Assembly (NCBI GenBank): GCA_036511595.1
Contig: DATCBY010000034.1
Location: 51,677-115,676, forward strand
Length of the DNA stretch: 64,000 bases
Direction of reading: 5' to 3'
DNA from: DASZQY01 sp036511595
GTDB taxonomy: Bacteria; Pseudomonadota; Alphaproteobacteria; Rhizobiales; Kaistiaceae
Part shown: positions 30,750 through 39,371 of the stretch, one piece after another
How the letters are laid out: each line of letters opens with the position of its first letter
Numbering within the stretch: the stretch's first letter is position 1
Translations under genes and position numbers: made by a program
Notes under the pieces: model-generated
What the model was told of the DNA's origin: nothing
Database searches by the model: none
What the model saw: the letters and a program-made list of their open reading frames with translations, nothing else

Positions 30750-31700
30750 CTAGAGCCGCCGCCATACGGCTATGGCCGCCGCCAGATCCTCGATGGCGTG
30801 GCCAACCGACTTGAACAGCGTGATCTCGTCGTCGGACCGTCTGCCGACGCTGCCACGGGCAATCTCGAAGAGGTCGCCGGCGATGTCCTTCTCGCTGATG
30901 ATGCCGGTCGCCAGCGGTTCGGAGATATCGCCGCTCTCCCTCATTCCCGGGCGCGTGTCGACAAAGATGCGCGCCCGCCGGATGGCGTCGTCATCGGCTT
31001 CGCGCATTTCAGGCGTGTAAGAGCCGACGAGATCGACATGCGTTCCCGGTTTCAGCCAGCTACCGCGCACAAGCGGAGCCTGCGCCAGCGTCGCCACCGA
31101 GACGATGTCGGCCTGCGTGATCGCCGCCTCGCGGTCGTGGCTCGCCGTGACCGTCAGGCCAGGTCGGTTGAGCGCCGCGGCTAACGCAAGGGCTCGCTCC
31201 GGCGTGCGGTTCCAGATCGTGACGCGGCGGATTGGACGAACCGCAGCGTGGGCCGCGATCAAGCGGGGGGCGAGCGCACCTGCCCCTATCACGGCGAGAT
31301 GACTGGCGTCGGCACGCGCGAGCACGCTTGCCGCGAGCGCCGAACTTGCCGCCGTCCGCCACAGCGTCAGCACTTCGCCGTCCATCGTTGCCAGCGCCTC
31401 GCCGCTGTCGCCGGCCATCAGCACGTAGGTTGCCAGCACGCTCGCCTTCCGGCGAAGCGCATTGTCGGGAAATATCGTGACCATCTTGACGCCCATGAAG
31501 CCGCCGCCGTCGGCTTCTGCGGCGACCTCTTGCCACGCGGGCATGAGGATGAGGGTCGCCTCGGCCGCGTCCGGCCGCGGAATGCGATGATGGTGGCGGG
31601 GTGGCGCAGCGACGGCCCCGGCGAAGGCGGCCCTGATGGCCTCAACCAGATACGGATAGTCGAGAAGGCGTTCGATCTCCTCGCCCGAGACGGCGCGCAT
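30750..31700 (-). CDS. Ornithine cyclodeaminase/mu-crystallin family protein
   Basis: A 316-residue NAD(P)-binding protein of the OCD/alanine dehydrogenase/mu-crystallin family. It has the substrate Lys/Arg region GGGFMGVKMVTIFPDN, TLWRTAASSALAA and the dinucleotide fold ASHLAVIGAGALAPRLI. VDLVGSYTPEMREADDDAI follows. Members include ornithine cyclodeaminase and several imine reductases, so the substrate cannot be assigned. It follows the LapA-like gene by 4 bp and precedes trpF on the same strand. Its position between lapA and trpF looks like an insertion into a conserved block. Confidence 0.85.
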   Translation of the reverse strand: MRAVSGEEIERLLDYPYLVEAIRAAFAGAVAAPPRHHHRIPRPDAAEATLILMPAWQEVAAEADGGGFMGVKMVTIFPDNALRRKASVLATYVLMAGDSGEALATMDGEVLTLWRTAASSALAASVLARADASHLAVIGAGALAPRLIAAHAAVRPIRRVTIWNRTPERALALAAALNRPGLTVTASHDREAAITQADIVSVATLAQAPLVRGSWLKPGTHVDLVGSYTPEMREADDDAIRRARIFVDTRPGMRESGDISEPLATGIISEKDIAGDLFEIARGSVGRRSDDEITLFKSVGHAIEDLAAAIAVWRRL

Positions 31701-31704
31701 GGAG

Positions 31705-32055
31705 TCAGGCGGCGTTGCGGTCGGAGCGCGGGCTGCCAAGCGCCGGCGTCGTGGCCTCCATCTGGGCCCTGAGCTGCGCCACGTCGGCGCGCAGGCGATC
31801 GGCACGGGCGCGCTCGGCGCGGGCGGCGTGGCGCCAGCGGCCTTGCCGGATCCAGGTTGCAATGCCGCCGATAATGATTCCGCAAAGCACGGCGAAGAAC
31901 AGGAAGACATATAGCGGCGCGCTCACCGCCCAGCCATCGGCGACACCGCCGATCGGGTTCAGCGAGAAAATGACACTGCCGCGGTTGGCGACCGAAAGGA
32001 CGACAACCACGACGGCGATGGGCAGCACGACAAAAAGAGCAAGAAAGCGTCGCAT
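31705..32055 (-). CDS. LapA (DUF1049) family membrane protein
   Basis: A 116-residue protein with two N-terminal TM helices (LFVVLPIAVVVVVLSVA; VFLFFAVLCGIIIGGIATWI) and a charged cytoplasmic coiled coil. The spacing and the FSLNPIG segment fit the LapA/DUF1049 family, which in E. coli works with LapB in lipopolysaccharide assembly control. It lies downstream of ihfB, its usual neighbour in Proteobacteria. The C-terminal tail varies and ends four bases before the next gene. Confidence 0.8.
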   Translation of the reverse strand: MRRFLALFVVLPIAVVVVVLSVANRGSVIFSLNPIGGVADGWAVSAPLYVFLFFAVLCGIIIGGIATWIRQGRWRHAARAERARADRLRADVAQLRAQMEATTPALGSPRSDRNAA

Positions 32056-32116
32056 CGTCGAATGTTGCGCCTTCGCAAGCGCTTGCGGAAGCGGAAAATT
32101 CCGCGCAGGCGCGGGG

Positions 32117-32395
32117 CTATGTGTTCAGCCGCTCGCGCACTTCCTTGCCGGTCTTGAAGAACGGCACGTATTTCTCCGTCACCGCGACCTTGGTGCCCGT
32201 GCGTGGATTTCGTCCCGTCCGCGCCGGACGGTTCTTGACCGAGAACGCACCAAAGCCACGCAGCTCCACCCGGTCGCCGCGCGCCAGTGCCTCGGTGATC
32301 TGGTTGAGGATCGCGTTCACTATGTGCTCGACGTCGCGCTGGTAGAGGTGCGGATTCTGCTCGGAGATCCGCTGGACCAATTCCGATTTGATCAT
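32117..32395 (-). CDS. ihfB: Integration host factor subunit beta
   Basis: A 92-residue DNA-bending protein of the HU/IHF family. The body shows VELRGFGAFSVKNRPARTGRNP, including the beta-arm Pro that intercalates in DNA. The IHF-beta C-terminus KEVRERLN separates it from HU and IHF-alpha. IHF often assists sigma-54 promoters, and rpoN is also in the window at 48.5-50.1 kb. It sits between sppA and the LapA-like gene. Confidence 0.95.
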   Translation of the reverse strand: MIKSELVQRISEQNPHLYQRDVEHIVNAILNQITEALARGDRVELRGFGAFSVKNRPARTGRNPRTGTKVAVTEKYVPFFKTGKEVRERLNT

Positions 32396-32413
32396 TGCGC
32401 CGCCCCCCGCCGG

Positions 32414-33403
32414 TTACTCGTCCCGGCTACTCGAACCCTGCCAAACCGACAGGAGACCGTCAAGCTTCAGGCTGTCCGGCAGGAAGCGGTCCAGCACCGC
32501 CGCCGGAAGAATCGACGGAGCCAGTCCCGTGGTCTGCGCGATCCAGATAAGCGCTGCGTTGGAGAGAGAAAAGATGCCGCGTCCTGCCTTCTCCGGTTGC
32601 CAGTCGCGGATCGGCAGCTTGGCGTCGATTCCCTTGCTTCCGAGCCACGCGATCGCAACATCCTCGCCGCCGATCTCGTCGATGAGTTTCGCGTCGAGCG
32701 CCTGCTGGCCTGTGAAGATGCGCCCGTCGGCGCGCGCCAGCGCGTCGTCGTGCGACAGGTGGCGTCGCTCCGCGACGATGCCGACGAACCAGTTGAAAGT
32801 GTCGGCGACGATGCCCTGGATTACGGCAGTTGCTTCGGGCGAAGCCGGCTTGAACGGGGACGGCTCGGCCTTGAGCGGCGCGCTCTTGATCTCCTCGACG
32901 TTGACGCCGATCTTGTCGAGCAGCGCGCTGACCTGCGGGAACATGAAGATCACGCCGATCGATCCCGTGATCGAGGTACGTCGGGCAACGATGTGGTCGG
33001 TGGCGATCGCCGCCATATAGGCGGCCGAGGCGCCGAAAGTGCCGACGGTGGCTACCGTCGGCTTGGCCGCAGCGAGCTTGCGCAGGTTTTCGTAGAGCGC
33101 CTCGCCGCCGGTGGTCGAGCCGCCGGTCGAATCGATCGCAACAATTACCCCCTTGACCGCCGGATCCTTGGCGAGCTTGGCGAGCATCTCGCTTTCCGCC
33201 CTGTCCTCGGCGATGAAGCCGGAGACCGATATCCGGGCTATCTGCGGCTTGGGAAACAATTCTTCACCGCCGCCACCGCCAATAACGGTTGTCAGTGCGA
33301 CGACGATGACGAGAATGACGGCGATTACCCCGACCACCCGCCAGAAGGTCAGCTTGCGGCGAAGTCGGCGACGATCGACGATCTGGTCAGCGGTCATGGA
33401 CAT
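32414..33403 (-). CDS. sppA: Signal peptide peptidase SppA, short form
   Basis: A membrane-anchored serine protease that degrades cleaved signal peptides. The 329-residue single-domain (short) form has one TM segment near 20-40 (VVGVIAVILVIVVALTTVI). The ClpP-like core follows with IDSTGGSTTGGEAL, GTFGASAAYMAAI (candidate nucleophile Ser) and TGSIGVIF. It lies between rpsA and ihfB, the common order in this group. ATG codons at 33403 and 33397 are both possible. Confidence 0.92.
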   Translation of the reverse strand: MSMTADQIVDRRRLRRKLTFWRVVGVIAVILVIVVALTTVIGGGGGEELFPKPQIARISVSGFIAEDRAESEMLAKLAKDPAVKGVIVAIDSTGGSTTGGEALYENLRKLAAAKPTVATVGTFGASAAYMAAIATDHIVARRTSITGSIGVIFMFPQVSALLDKIGVNVEEIKSAPLKAEPSPFKPASPEATAVIQGIVADTFNWFVGIVAERRHLSHDDALARADGRIFTGQQALDAKLIDEIGGEDVAIAWLGSKGIDAKLPIRDWQPEKAGRGIFSLSNAALIWIAQTTGLAPSILPAAVLDRFLPDSLKLDGLLSVWQGSSSRDE

Positions 33404-33493
33404 GGGATGTGGCCTCGACGTTCGGAACTCCCCGCCACTGTGGGGTTAGCGCCTTATAGCCGTGGCGGCAAGCGCGCTCCCTTTCGAAAAGCG

Positions 33494-33524
33494 AAGGGCC
33501 CGCCGGAGCGATCGGCGGGCCCTT
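33494..33524 (-). terminator. Terminator of rpsA
   Basis: A perfect 12-bp stem (33494-33505 with 33513-33524) closes a 7-base loop between rpsA and sppA. Read on the minus strand it is followed by CGCTTTTCG. The stem is strong and the T-run short. Confidence 0.8.
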
Positions 33525-33552
33525 GAATTGTGTGGCTGATGAAGAGAAAAAA

Positions 33553-35289
33553 CTAACCCTTTTTGTCATCCTCGTCGTCATCATCACGCGCTTTGAGCGC
33601 CGCGCCGAGAATATCGCCGAGCGAGGCGCCGGAGTCGGTCGAGCCGTACTGGGCCACCGCCTCCTTCTCCTCGGCGATCTCAAGCGCCTTGATCGATACG
33701 CTGATCTTCCGTGTCTTCTTGTCGAAGGCCGTAACGCGCGCATCGACTTTCTCGCCCTTCGCGAAGCGCTCGGGCCGCTGCTCGGAACGATCGCGCGACA
33801 GGTCCGAACGGCGGATGAACGCTGTCAGGTCGGTGTCGGCGATCTTGACGTCGATGCCGGCCTCCTTGACGTCGATCACCTCGCAGGTGACTACCGCCCC
33901 CTTGCGGATATCGCCGGAAGCACCGGCTTCCTCGAACGGATCGGCACCCTTCACCTGCTTGATGCCGAGCGAGATGCGCTCCTTCTCGATGTCGACGTCG
34001 AGAACCTGTGCCGTGACCTTGTCGCCGCGGTTGTAAGTCTCGATCGCCTGCTCGCCCGGAACGCTCCAGTCGAGATCGGAAAGGTGGACCATGCCGTCGA
34101 CGTCACCGTCGAGACCAACGAACAGCCCGAACTCGGTCTTGTTCTTGACCTCGCCCTCGACGATCGCGCCGACCGGGTACTTGGCCGCGAAGCTGTCCCA
34201 CGGGTTGGCGAGCGTCTGCTTGAGGCCAAGCGAGATGCGCCGTTTCACCGGGTCGACTTCGAGGATCATCACTTCCACTTCCTGCGAAGTCGCGACGATC
34301 TTGCCGGGGTGGACGTTCTTCTTCGTCCAGCTCATCTCGGAGACGTGGATCAGGCCCTCGATGCCCGGTTCCAGCTCGACGAACGCGCCGTAGTCGGTGA
34401 TGTTGGTGACGCGGCCCTTGAAGCGGGCGTTGACCGGGTACTTTGCCTCGATGCCCTGCCACGGATCGGCCTCAAGCTGCTTCATGCCGAGGGAGATACG
34501 GTGCGTCTCGTGGTTGACGCGGATAATCTGCACCTTGACCGTCTGCCCGATGTTGAGCACTTCCGACGGATGGTTGATGCGACGCCAGGCGATGTCGGTG
34601 ACGTGCAGCAGGCCGTCGATGCCGCCGAGGTCGACGAACGCGCCATAGTCGGTGATGTTCTTGACGACGCCGTCGATGATCTGGCCTTCCTCAAGGCTCT
34701 GCACCAACTCCGAGCGCTGTTCGGCGCGGGTCTCTTCGAGCACCGTCCGCCGAGACACGACGATGTTGCCACGTCGCTTGTCCATCTTCAGGATTTGGAA
34801 TGGCTGCGGCGTATGCATCAACGGGGTGACGTCGCGCACCGGCCGGATATCGACCTGCGAACGCGGCAGGAACGCCACTGCGCCGTCCAGATCGACGGTG
34901 AAGCCCCCCTTGACCTGATTGAAGATCACGCCGGTGACCTTCTCGTTCTTGTTGAAGCTTTCTTCGAGCTTGACCCAGCTCTCTTCGCGCCTGGCCTTCT
35001 CGCGGGAAAGGACCGCTTCGCCGAGCGCGTTCTCGATACGCTCCAGGTAAACCTCGACCTCGTCGCCGACCTTAATGTCGGACTCGCGTCCCGGGGTCGC
35101 GAATTCCTTGAGGGCGACTCGCCCTTCGGTCTTCAGGCCGACGTCGATGACCGCGAGGTCTTTTTCGATGGCGACGACCGTGCCTTTGATGACGCCACCC
35201 TCCATGAGCGCGTCTGCCTTGAAGGATTCATTGAGGAGGGCGGTAAAATCTTCCCGCTCGGGGGAACTGACAGCTGCAGCTAAAGCCAT
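33553..35289 (-). CDS. rpsA: 30S ribosomal protein S1
   Basis: S1 binds mRNA leaders and helps place them on the 30S subunit. The 578-residue protein has six S1 repeats, marked by recurrent motifs such as DYGAFVDLGGIDGLLHVTD, DYGAFVELEPGIEGLIHVSE and EFGLFVGLDGDVDGMVHLSD. The C-terminus is acidic (DDDDEDDKKG), as in alphaproteobacterial S1. Upstream lies cmk with a 179-bp gap that should hold the rpsA leader. The order aroA-cmk-rpsA-ihfB is conserved in Proteobacteria. Confidence 0.97.
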   Translation of the reverse strand: MALAAAVSSPEREDFTALLNESFKADALMEGGVIKGTVVAIEKDLAVIDVGLKTEGRVALKEFATPGRESDIKVGDEVEVYLERIENALGEAVLSREKARREESWVKLEESFNKNEKVTGVIFNQVKGGFTVDLDGAVAFLPRSQVDIRPVRDVTPLMHTPQPFQILKMDKRRGNIVVSRRTVLEETRAEQRSELVQSLEEGQIIDGVVKNITDYGAFVDLGGIDGLLHVTDIAWRRINHPSEVLNIGQTVKVQIIRVNHETHRISLGMKQLEADPWQGIEAKYPVNARFKGRVTNITDYGAFVELEPGIEGLIHVSEMSWTKKNVHPGKIVATSQEVEVMILEVDPVKRRISLGLKQTLANPWDSFAAKYPVGAIVEGEVKNKTEFGLFVGLDGDVDGMVHLSDLDWSVPGEQAIETYNRGDKVTAQVLDVDIEKERISLGIKQVKGADPFEEAGASGDIRKGAVVTCEVIDVKEAGIDVKIADTDLTAFIRRSDLSRDRSEQRPERFAKGEKVDARVTAFDKKTRKISVSIKALEIAEEKEAVAQYGSTDSGASLGDILGAALKARDDDDEDDKKG

Positions 35290-35468
35290 TTAAACTCCTG
35301 GGTTCGTCGGGTGTGCCGCCCGGCGGTTGGTGTTGATCGAACCTCGTTTTTCGAAAGCCGGCCCGAAAGGGCGCCCGCTTGTTGCGGCGCTACACGAAGA
35401 GCTTGCGAAATGAGGCAAGTGCCGTCCCACCCGCCAATGGCGGGATCCGCAGCTGCTGGTTGCCGGGC

Positions 35469-36101
35469 TCAAGGGCTTTTGGCCCTCACCCGCTCAACAA
35501 TGTCAACGGCGGCGCGGAACGCGGTTTCTATAGCCATGTCCGTGGTGTCGAGCAAGTGCGCGTCCGCCGCTTGGGCGAGCGGCGCCGCCAAACGACCCGC
35601 ATCGCGGGTGTCCCGCCGCCTTATTTCGGAGAGGATGCGCTCGAATTCAACGGCGCGGCCTTTGGCGGTGAGTTCGTCGGTGCGCCGGCGCGCCCTGACC
35701 TCGGGACTGGCGGTGACGTAGATCTTTACGTCGGCCCTGGGCACGACGGCGGTGCCGATATCGCGGCCGTCGAGCACCGCGCCGCCTGACCGCGCCGCAA
35801 ACGCTCGCTGGAAGGCCATCAGCGCATCGCGCACCACCGGATGGATGGCAACCTGCGAGGCGAGTTCGCCTGCGTCGTGACCGCGCAGGCTCGGATCGGT
35901 AAGACGCGCCAGGTCGATTGTCGCCGCGATCTTCCCCGCAACCAGCGCATTGTCGAGATCGAGCTTCTGCTCGGCCATCGTCTTGCCGACCAGCCTGTAG
36001 AGCAGCCCGGTGTCAAGGTACGGCAGGCCATAGTGCGCAGCCAGCCGATGGGCGAGCGTGCCCTTGCCCGCCGCGGCCGGCCCGTCGATGGCTATGATCA
36101 T
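35469..36101 (-). CDS. cmk: Cytidylate kinase
   Basis: Cmk phosphorylates CMP and dCMP to the diphosphates. The 210-residue enzyme starts MIIAIDGPAAAGKGTLA, with the P-loop at residues 6-14. LPYLDTGLLYR and the DGRDIGTAVVPRADVKIYV lid region follow. Its ATG overlaps the aroA stop codon (ATGA). Confidence 0.96.
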   Translation of the reverse strand: MIIAIDGPAAAGKGTLAHRLAAHYGLPYLDTGLLYRLVGKTMAEQKLDLDNALVAGKIAATIDLARLTDPSLRGHDAGELASQVAIHPVVRDALMAFQRAFAARSGGAVLDGRDIGTAVVPRADVKIYVTASPEVRARRRTDELTAKGRAVEFERILSEIRRRDTRDAGRLAAPLAQAADAHLLDTTDMAIETAFRAAVDIVERVRAKSP

Positions 36102-37456
36102 GCCCGCGGGGCGCCGTCTGCGTCGGCGAGATGCGCGCCGAGCCCCACCATCAGGTTGCGGAATTCCGGATAGCTGGTGGCAATTGGACGGGCATCGTCG
36201 ATGGTTACCGCATTCTTGCTCGCCAGACCGAGCACAAGAAAACTCATCGCGATGCGGTGGTCGAGGTGCGTGGCGACGGTGCCGCCGCCCTCCACGGTCG
36301 CGCCACCATGCACCTTCAGCGTCTCCGGCGTATCCTCCGCCTTGACGCCATTCACCTTCAGTCCCGCCATGACGGTGGCGACGCGATCCGATTCCTTGAA
36401 GCGCAACTCGCCTATCCCCTCCATGTGCGTGACGCCCTCGGCAAATGCCGCCGCCACCGCCAGCACGGGATATTCGTCGATCATCGACGGTGCCCGCGTC
36501 GCTGGCACGGTGATTCCTTTGAGTCGGCTTGCCTTGACGCGGATGTCGCCGACCTCCTCGCCGCCCACCCGCCGTTGGTTGGCAATGGCGATGTCGCCGC
36601 CCATCTCGATCAGCGTTTCGATGAGACCGGTTCGCGTCGGATTAAGCAGCACGTTCTCCACCGTTACATCAGAGCCCTCGACGATCAGCGCCGCGACGAT
36701 GGTAAAGGCCGCCGAGCTCGGGTCGCTCGGCACGACGATGACTTGCGGCTTGAGCGCCGTGCCACCCTCCAGCCGAACGACGCGGGAGCCGTCCTCCGCC
36801 GTCTCGATCTCGATCGCCGCGCCGAACGCTGTCAGCATCCTCTCCGTATGATCGCGGGTCGCCGTCGGCTCGATAATCGTGGTCACCCCCGGCGAGTTCA
36901 GCGCCGCCAGCAGCACGCAGGATTTGACCTGTGCCGAGGGTACGTTCAGCCGGAATTCGATCGGGATCAAAGCCTCCGGACCCTTCAGCGTTGCCGGCAG
37001 CTTGTCGCCTGCTCGCGCCAGAATCTGCACCCCCATCCGCCGCAGCGGGTCGAACACGCGCCCCATCGGCCGCTTCACGAGGGAAGCGTCGCCGGTGAAC
37101 GTGGTGGTGAAATTGTGGCTGGCGGCGATCCCCATCGTGAGGCGTGCGCCGGTGCCGGCGTTGCCGAAATCGACCACGCGGTCCGGCTCCAGCATGCCGC
37201 CGACGCCCAGCCCGGCAACGCGCCACGTGCCTTGGCCGCTACGTGTCACCGTGGCGCCGAAGGCGCGCATCGCCTCTGCCGTCGACAGCACGTCCTCGCC
37301 CTCGAGCAATCCCTCGATCGACGTTTCCCCGATTGCCAGCGCGCCCAGCATCAGTGCGCGATGCGAGATGGATTTGTCGCCGGGCGGCCGGACCGTGCCC
37401 TTCAGCGGTCCTGACCGCTTGGCGCTGAGCGGCCTTGCGGCGTCCTCGGTCGGCAT
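36098..37456 (-). CDS. aroA: 3-phosphoshikimate 1-carboxyvinyltransferase (EPSP synthase)
   Basis: AroA joins phosphoenolpyruvate and shikimate-3-phosphate in aromatic amino-acid synthesis. The 452-residue protein has PPGDKSISHRALMLGALA near 22 and DFGNAGTGARLTMG. It also has MIDEYPVLAVAAAFAEG and the active-site KESDRV. The loop GNAGTGARL has Ala after NAG, where the E. coli enzyme has a similar GNAGTAMRP. It is coupled to cmk and divergent from the FYDLN gene. Confidence 0.96.
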   Translation of the reverse strand: MPTEDAARPLSAKRSGPLKGTVRPPGDKSISHRALMLGALAIGETSIEGLLEGEDVLSTAEAMRAFGATVTRSGQGTWRVAGLGVGGMLEPDRVVDFGNAGTGARLTMGIAASHNFTTTFTGDASLVKRPMGRVFDPLRRMGVQILARAGDKLPATLKGPEALIPIEFRLNVPSAQVKSCVLLAALNSPGVTTIIEPTATRDHTERMLTAFGAAIEIETAEDGSRVVRLEGGTALKPQVIVVPSDPSSAAFTIVAALIVEGSDVTVENVLLNPTRTGLIETLIEMGGDIAIANQRRVGGEEVGDIRVKASRLKGITVPATRAPSMIDEYPVLAVAAAFAEGVTHMEGIGELRFKESDRVATVMAGLKVNGVKAEDTPETLKVHGGATVEGGGTVATHLDHRIAMSFLVLGLASKNAVTIDDARPIATSYPEFRNLMVGLGAHLADADGAPRA

Positions 37457-37607
37457 GGGTCTGTGGCTCCGCTGCTGGGCGCTGCTCGGATAGCACAGCC
37501 CGCCAGACCCGTCACCCGGACGGACCGGACGCCAAAGAAATGCTTTTGACAGGGCCGGTCGCCCGGACTATGGGGGGGCCGCCCAAGGCTCCGGGACGAG
37601 GAAGAAC

Positions 37608-37988
37608 GTGGCGAAAGCTCAGCTTGGCACCAAACGCATCTGCCCGAATTGCGGGGCGAGGTACTACGACCTCAACCACAATCCGATCATATGTCCGCGT
37701 TGCGGCACCCGCTTCGAAGTAGCCGCCGCTCCCAGCCGTACCCGCGCCGCGCCGGCCAAGGTCGTGCCCGAAGAGGTCGAGGTGGAAATCGACGTCAAGG
37801 ATCCCGTCGAGGTCGTCTCTCTTGAGGAGGCCGACGACGAAGCGGCGGCAGGCGGCGCCGTAAAGGTCGAAGGTGGCGACGACGAGGAAGCGATCGAAAA
37901 GGAGGAGGACGATACCTTCCTCGCGGAAGAGGACGAAGAGGAAGACGTCGAGGACATCATCGGCGACGTCGACGAGGAGGAGACCTAG
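37608..37988 (+). CDS. FYDLN acid domain protein (TIGR02300 family)
   Basis: A 126-residue protein with an N-terminal zinc ribbon (CPNCGARYYDLN...CPRCG), a Pro/Ala linker and a very acidic tail rich in Glu and Asp. This is the alphaproteobacterial TIGR02300 family, whose function is unknown. The start is GTG at 37608 with GAGGAAG upstream. Divergent placement from aroA and proximity to tRNA-Ala match its usual context. Confidence 0.92.
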   Translation: MAKAQLGTKRICPNCGARYYDLNHNPIICPRCGTRFEVAAAPSRTRAAPAKVVPEEVEVEIDVKDPVEVVSLEEADDEAAAGGAVKVEGGDDEEAIEKEEDDTFLAEEDEEEDVEDIIGDVDEEET

Positions 37989-38097
37989 CTGACTGTCTCA
38001 CGGCGGGCGGGCGAGGCTTGATCGTCAGAGAGGCCCAGCCTAAGGTCCGCGGCCGTCGCGGGGCCGGTCGGCCTCCCACCCCATAGTTTCCCGGTTA

Positions 38098-38173
38098 GGG
38101 GCCATAGCTCAGATGGGAGAGCGCCTGAATGGCATTCAGGAGGTCGGCGGTTCGATCCCGCCTGGCTCCACCA
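38098..38173 (+). tRNA. tRNA-Ala (anticodon GGC)
   Basis: A 76-base cloverleaf. The acceptor arm pairs GGGGCCA with TGGCTCC through one G-U pair. The D-arm is GCTCAGATGGGAGAGC, and the anticodon stem CCTGA/TCAGG encloses loop ATGGCAT with anticodon GGC. The T-arm contains GGTTCGATCC and CCA is encoded. It decodes GCC and GCU. Confidence 0.97.
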
Positions 38174-38210
38174 AAACTACCTCGCCACCCCAATCGCTTC
38201 AGATAAGGAA

Positions 38211-39371
38211 CTATTTGATCTGTCGCGCCGCGCGCATCGAGGGCGCTTCCATGAGCGCGTGGAAAACGTAGGCAGCGAGCAGGGACGCCAGCACGGCGAT
38301 CGCGATTCCAGTGATTTGTATGACCGGCCGCGCTGGAAGGCGTTCAACGAGTGTGAAGACTCTCCCTCCGATCGGATTGTGGAGGAGGTAGAGCGAGTAG
38401 GAGAGGCTGCCGGCGAGGGAGAGCAACCGCAAGTTCCTCGGCCACGGCGCGAGAATCAAGGCGCTGCCGAGGAGCCCGCTCAGCATATCGTCGGTTCCGA
38501 CCGTTCGCGCACAGACTGCAGCGAAGGCGGCGGTCCACAGCGCCACCTCGACCCAGTGCAGCCGGCGTTCGAACCAGAGAAATGTTGTGAAACCGAAACC
38601 GAAGAGCGGGAGATAGCAGAAGACAAGGCGCGAATCGCCGCCGAGATAAAACGCGGCCGCCAATGCGCCGAGAAGGAAGAGACGGGCAGTCCATTGCGAT
38701 CGGCTGATCAGGGCCGAGGCGGTGAAGAGCATGAGGATGTAGTACTGAAACTCGATTGCGAGCGTCCAATACGCAGCGTTAAGCCACTGCGCGCCATTCA
38801 CCCACGGAACCAGATAGGCGACATGAAGCAGTACGTCGCGGAACTCGACGTGGGGAAGGATTGCCCGCGACCAGGGGGTGAGATAGGCAGCGTATGGAAG
38901 CGCCACGCATAGCATCACCGATGCGAGGTAAGGCGGCTCGAGCCGGACGATCCGGGCGAAGAAGAACCTGAGGCCATCCGTACGCAGGCGGTAGCCGCTC
39001 GCCGCCATCGCGTAGGGGATGATGAAACCCGAGATCACGAAGAAAACGTCGACGCCGAGATAGCCATATTGACCGCTGACCTTCAGGAGGCCCGGCGGGC
39101 AGTCGTCGTTGGCGACCGTGAAGTGGAACCACATCACCGCGAGGGCCGCCAGTCCGCGCATGTATTCGATGTGGGCGAGGCGATGCTGCGAACCCGCCCG
39201 CGTTTTCAGCGAAGGCCGCCCGTCAAGATTGCGCCAGCGGGCGAGCCTGAAAAGCCCGTTTGCGCCGCCATGGCCGGAAGGGAGCGCAGTATCGCCGCTG
39301 GCGTCGGCAGCCGCATGAGCGTGCTGTTCGACGGTGTTCATGGCAGCACGAACGTCGGGGGCGACGGTCAT
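38211..39371 (-). CDS. Acyltransferase 3 family membrane protein
   Basis: A 386-residue multi-pass protein of the acyltransferase-3 (OafA/ExoZ-like) family, which acylates surface sugars or glycans. The family motif IEYMRGLAALAVMWFHF, with the catalytic His, is near residue 70, and FFVISGFIIPY and ARIVRLEPPYLAS follow. About ten hydrophobic helices are visible. It overlaps the O-antigen-ligase-like gene by four bases (ATGA), so both belong to one polysaccharide unit. An alternative start is MNTVEQH ten codons later. It ends 38 bp from the 3' end of tRNA-Ala. Confidence 0.87.
   Translation of the reverse strand: MTVAPDVRAAMNTVEQHAHAAADASGDTALPSGHGGANGLFRLARWRNLDGRPSLKTRAGSQHRLAHIEYMRGLAALAVMWFHFTVANDDCPPGLLKVSGQYGYLGVDVFFVISGFIIPYAMAASGYRLRTDGLRFFFARIVRLEPPYLASVMLCVALPYAAYLTPWSRAILPHVEFRDVLLHVAYLVPWVNGAQWLNAAYWTLAIEFQYYILMLFTASALISRSQWTARLFLLGALAAAFYLGGDSRLVFCYLPLFGFGFTTFLWFERRLHWVEVALWTAAFAAVCARTVGTDDMLSGLLGSALILAPWPRNLRLLSLAGSLSYSLYLLHNPIGGRVFTLVERLPARPVIQITGIAIAVLASLLAAYVFHALMEAPSMRAARQIK

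Noticed and set aside
33523..35283. A 586-codon plus-strand frame opposite rpsA
   Set aside because: rpsA on the minus strand has six clear S1 repeats; the plus frame has no recognisable motif.
38098..38173. tRNA-Ala as attachment site of an integrated element
   Set aside because: I found no second copy of the tRNA 3' end and no integrase gene in the window.
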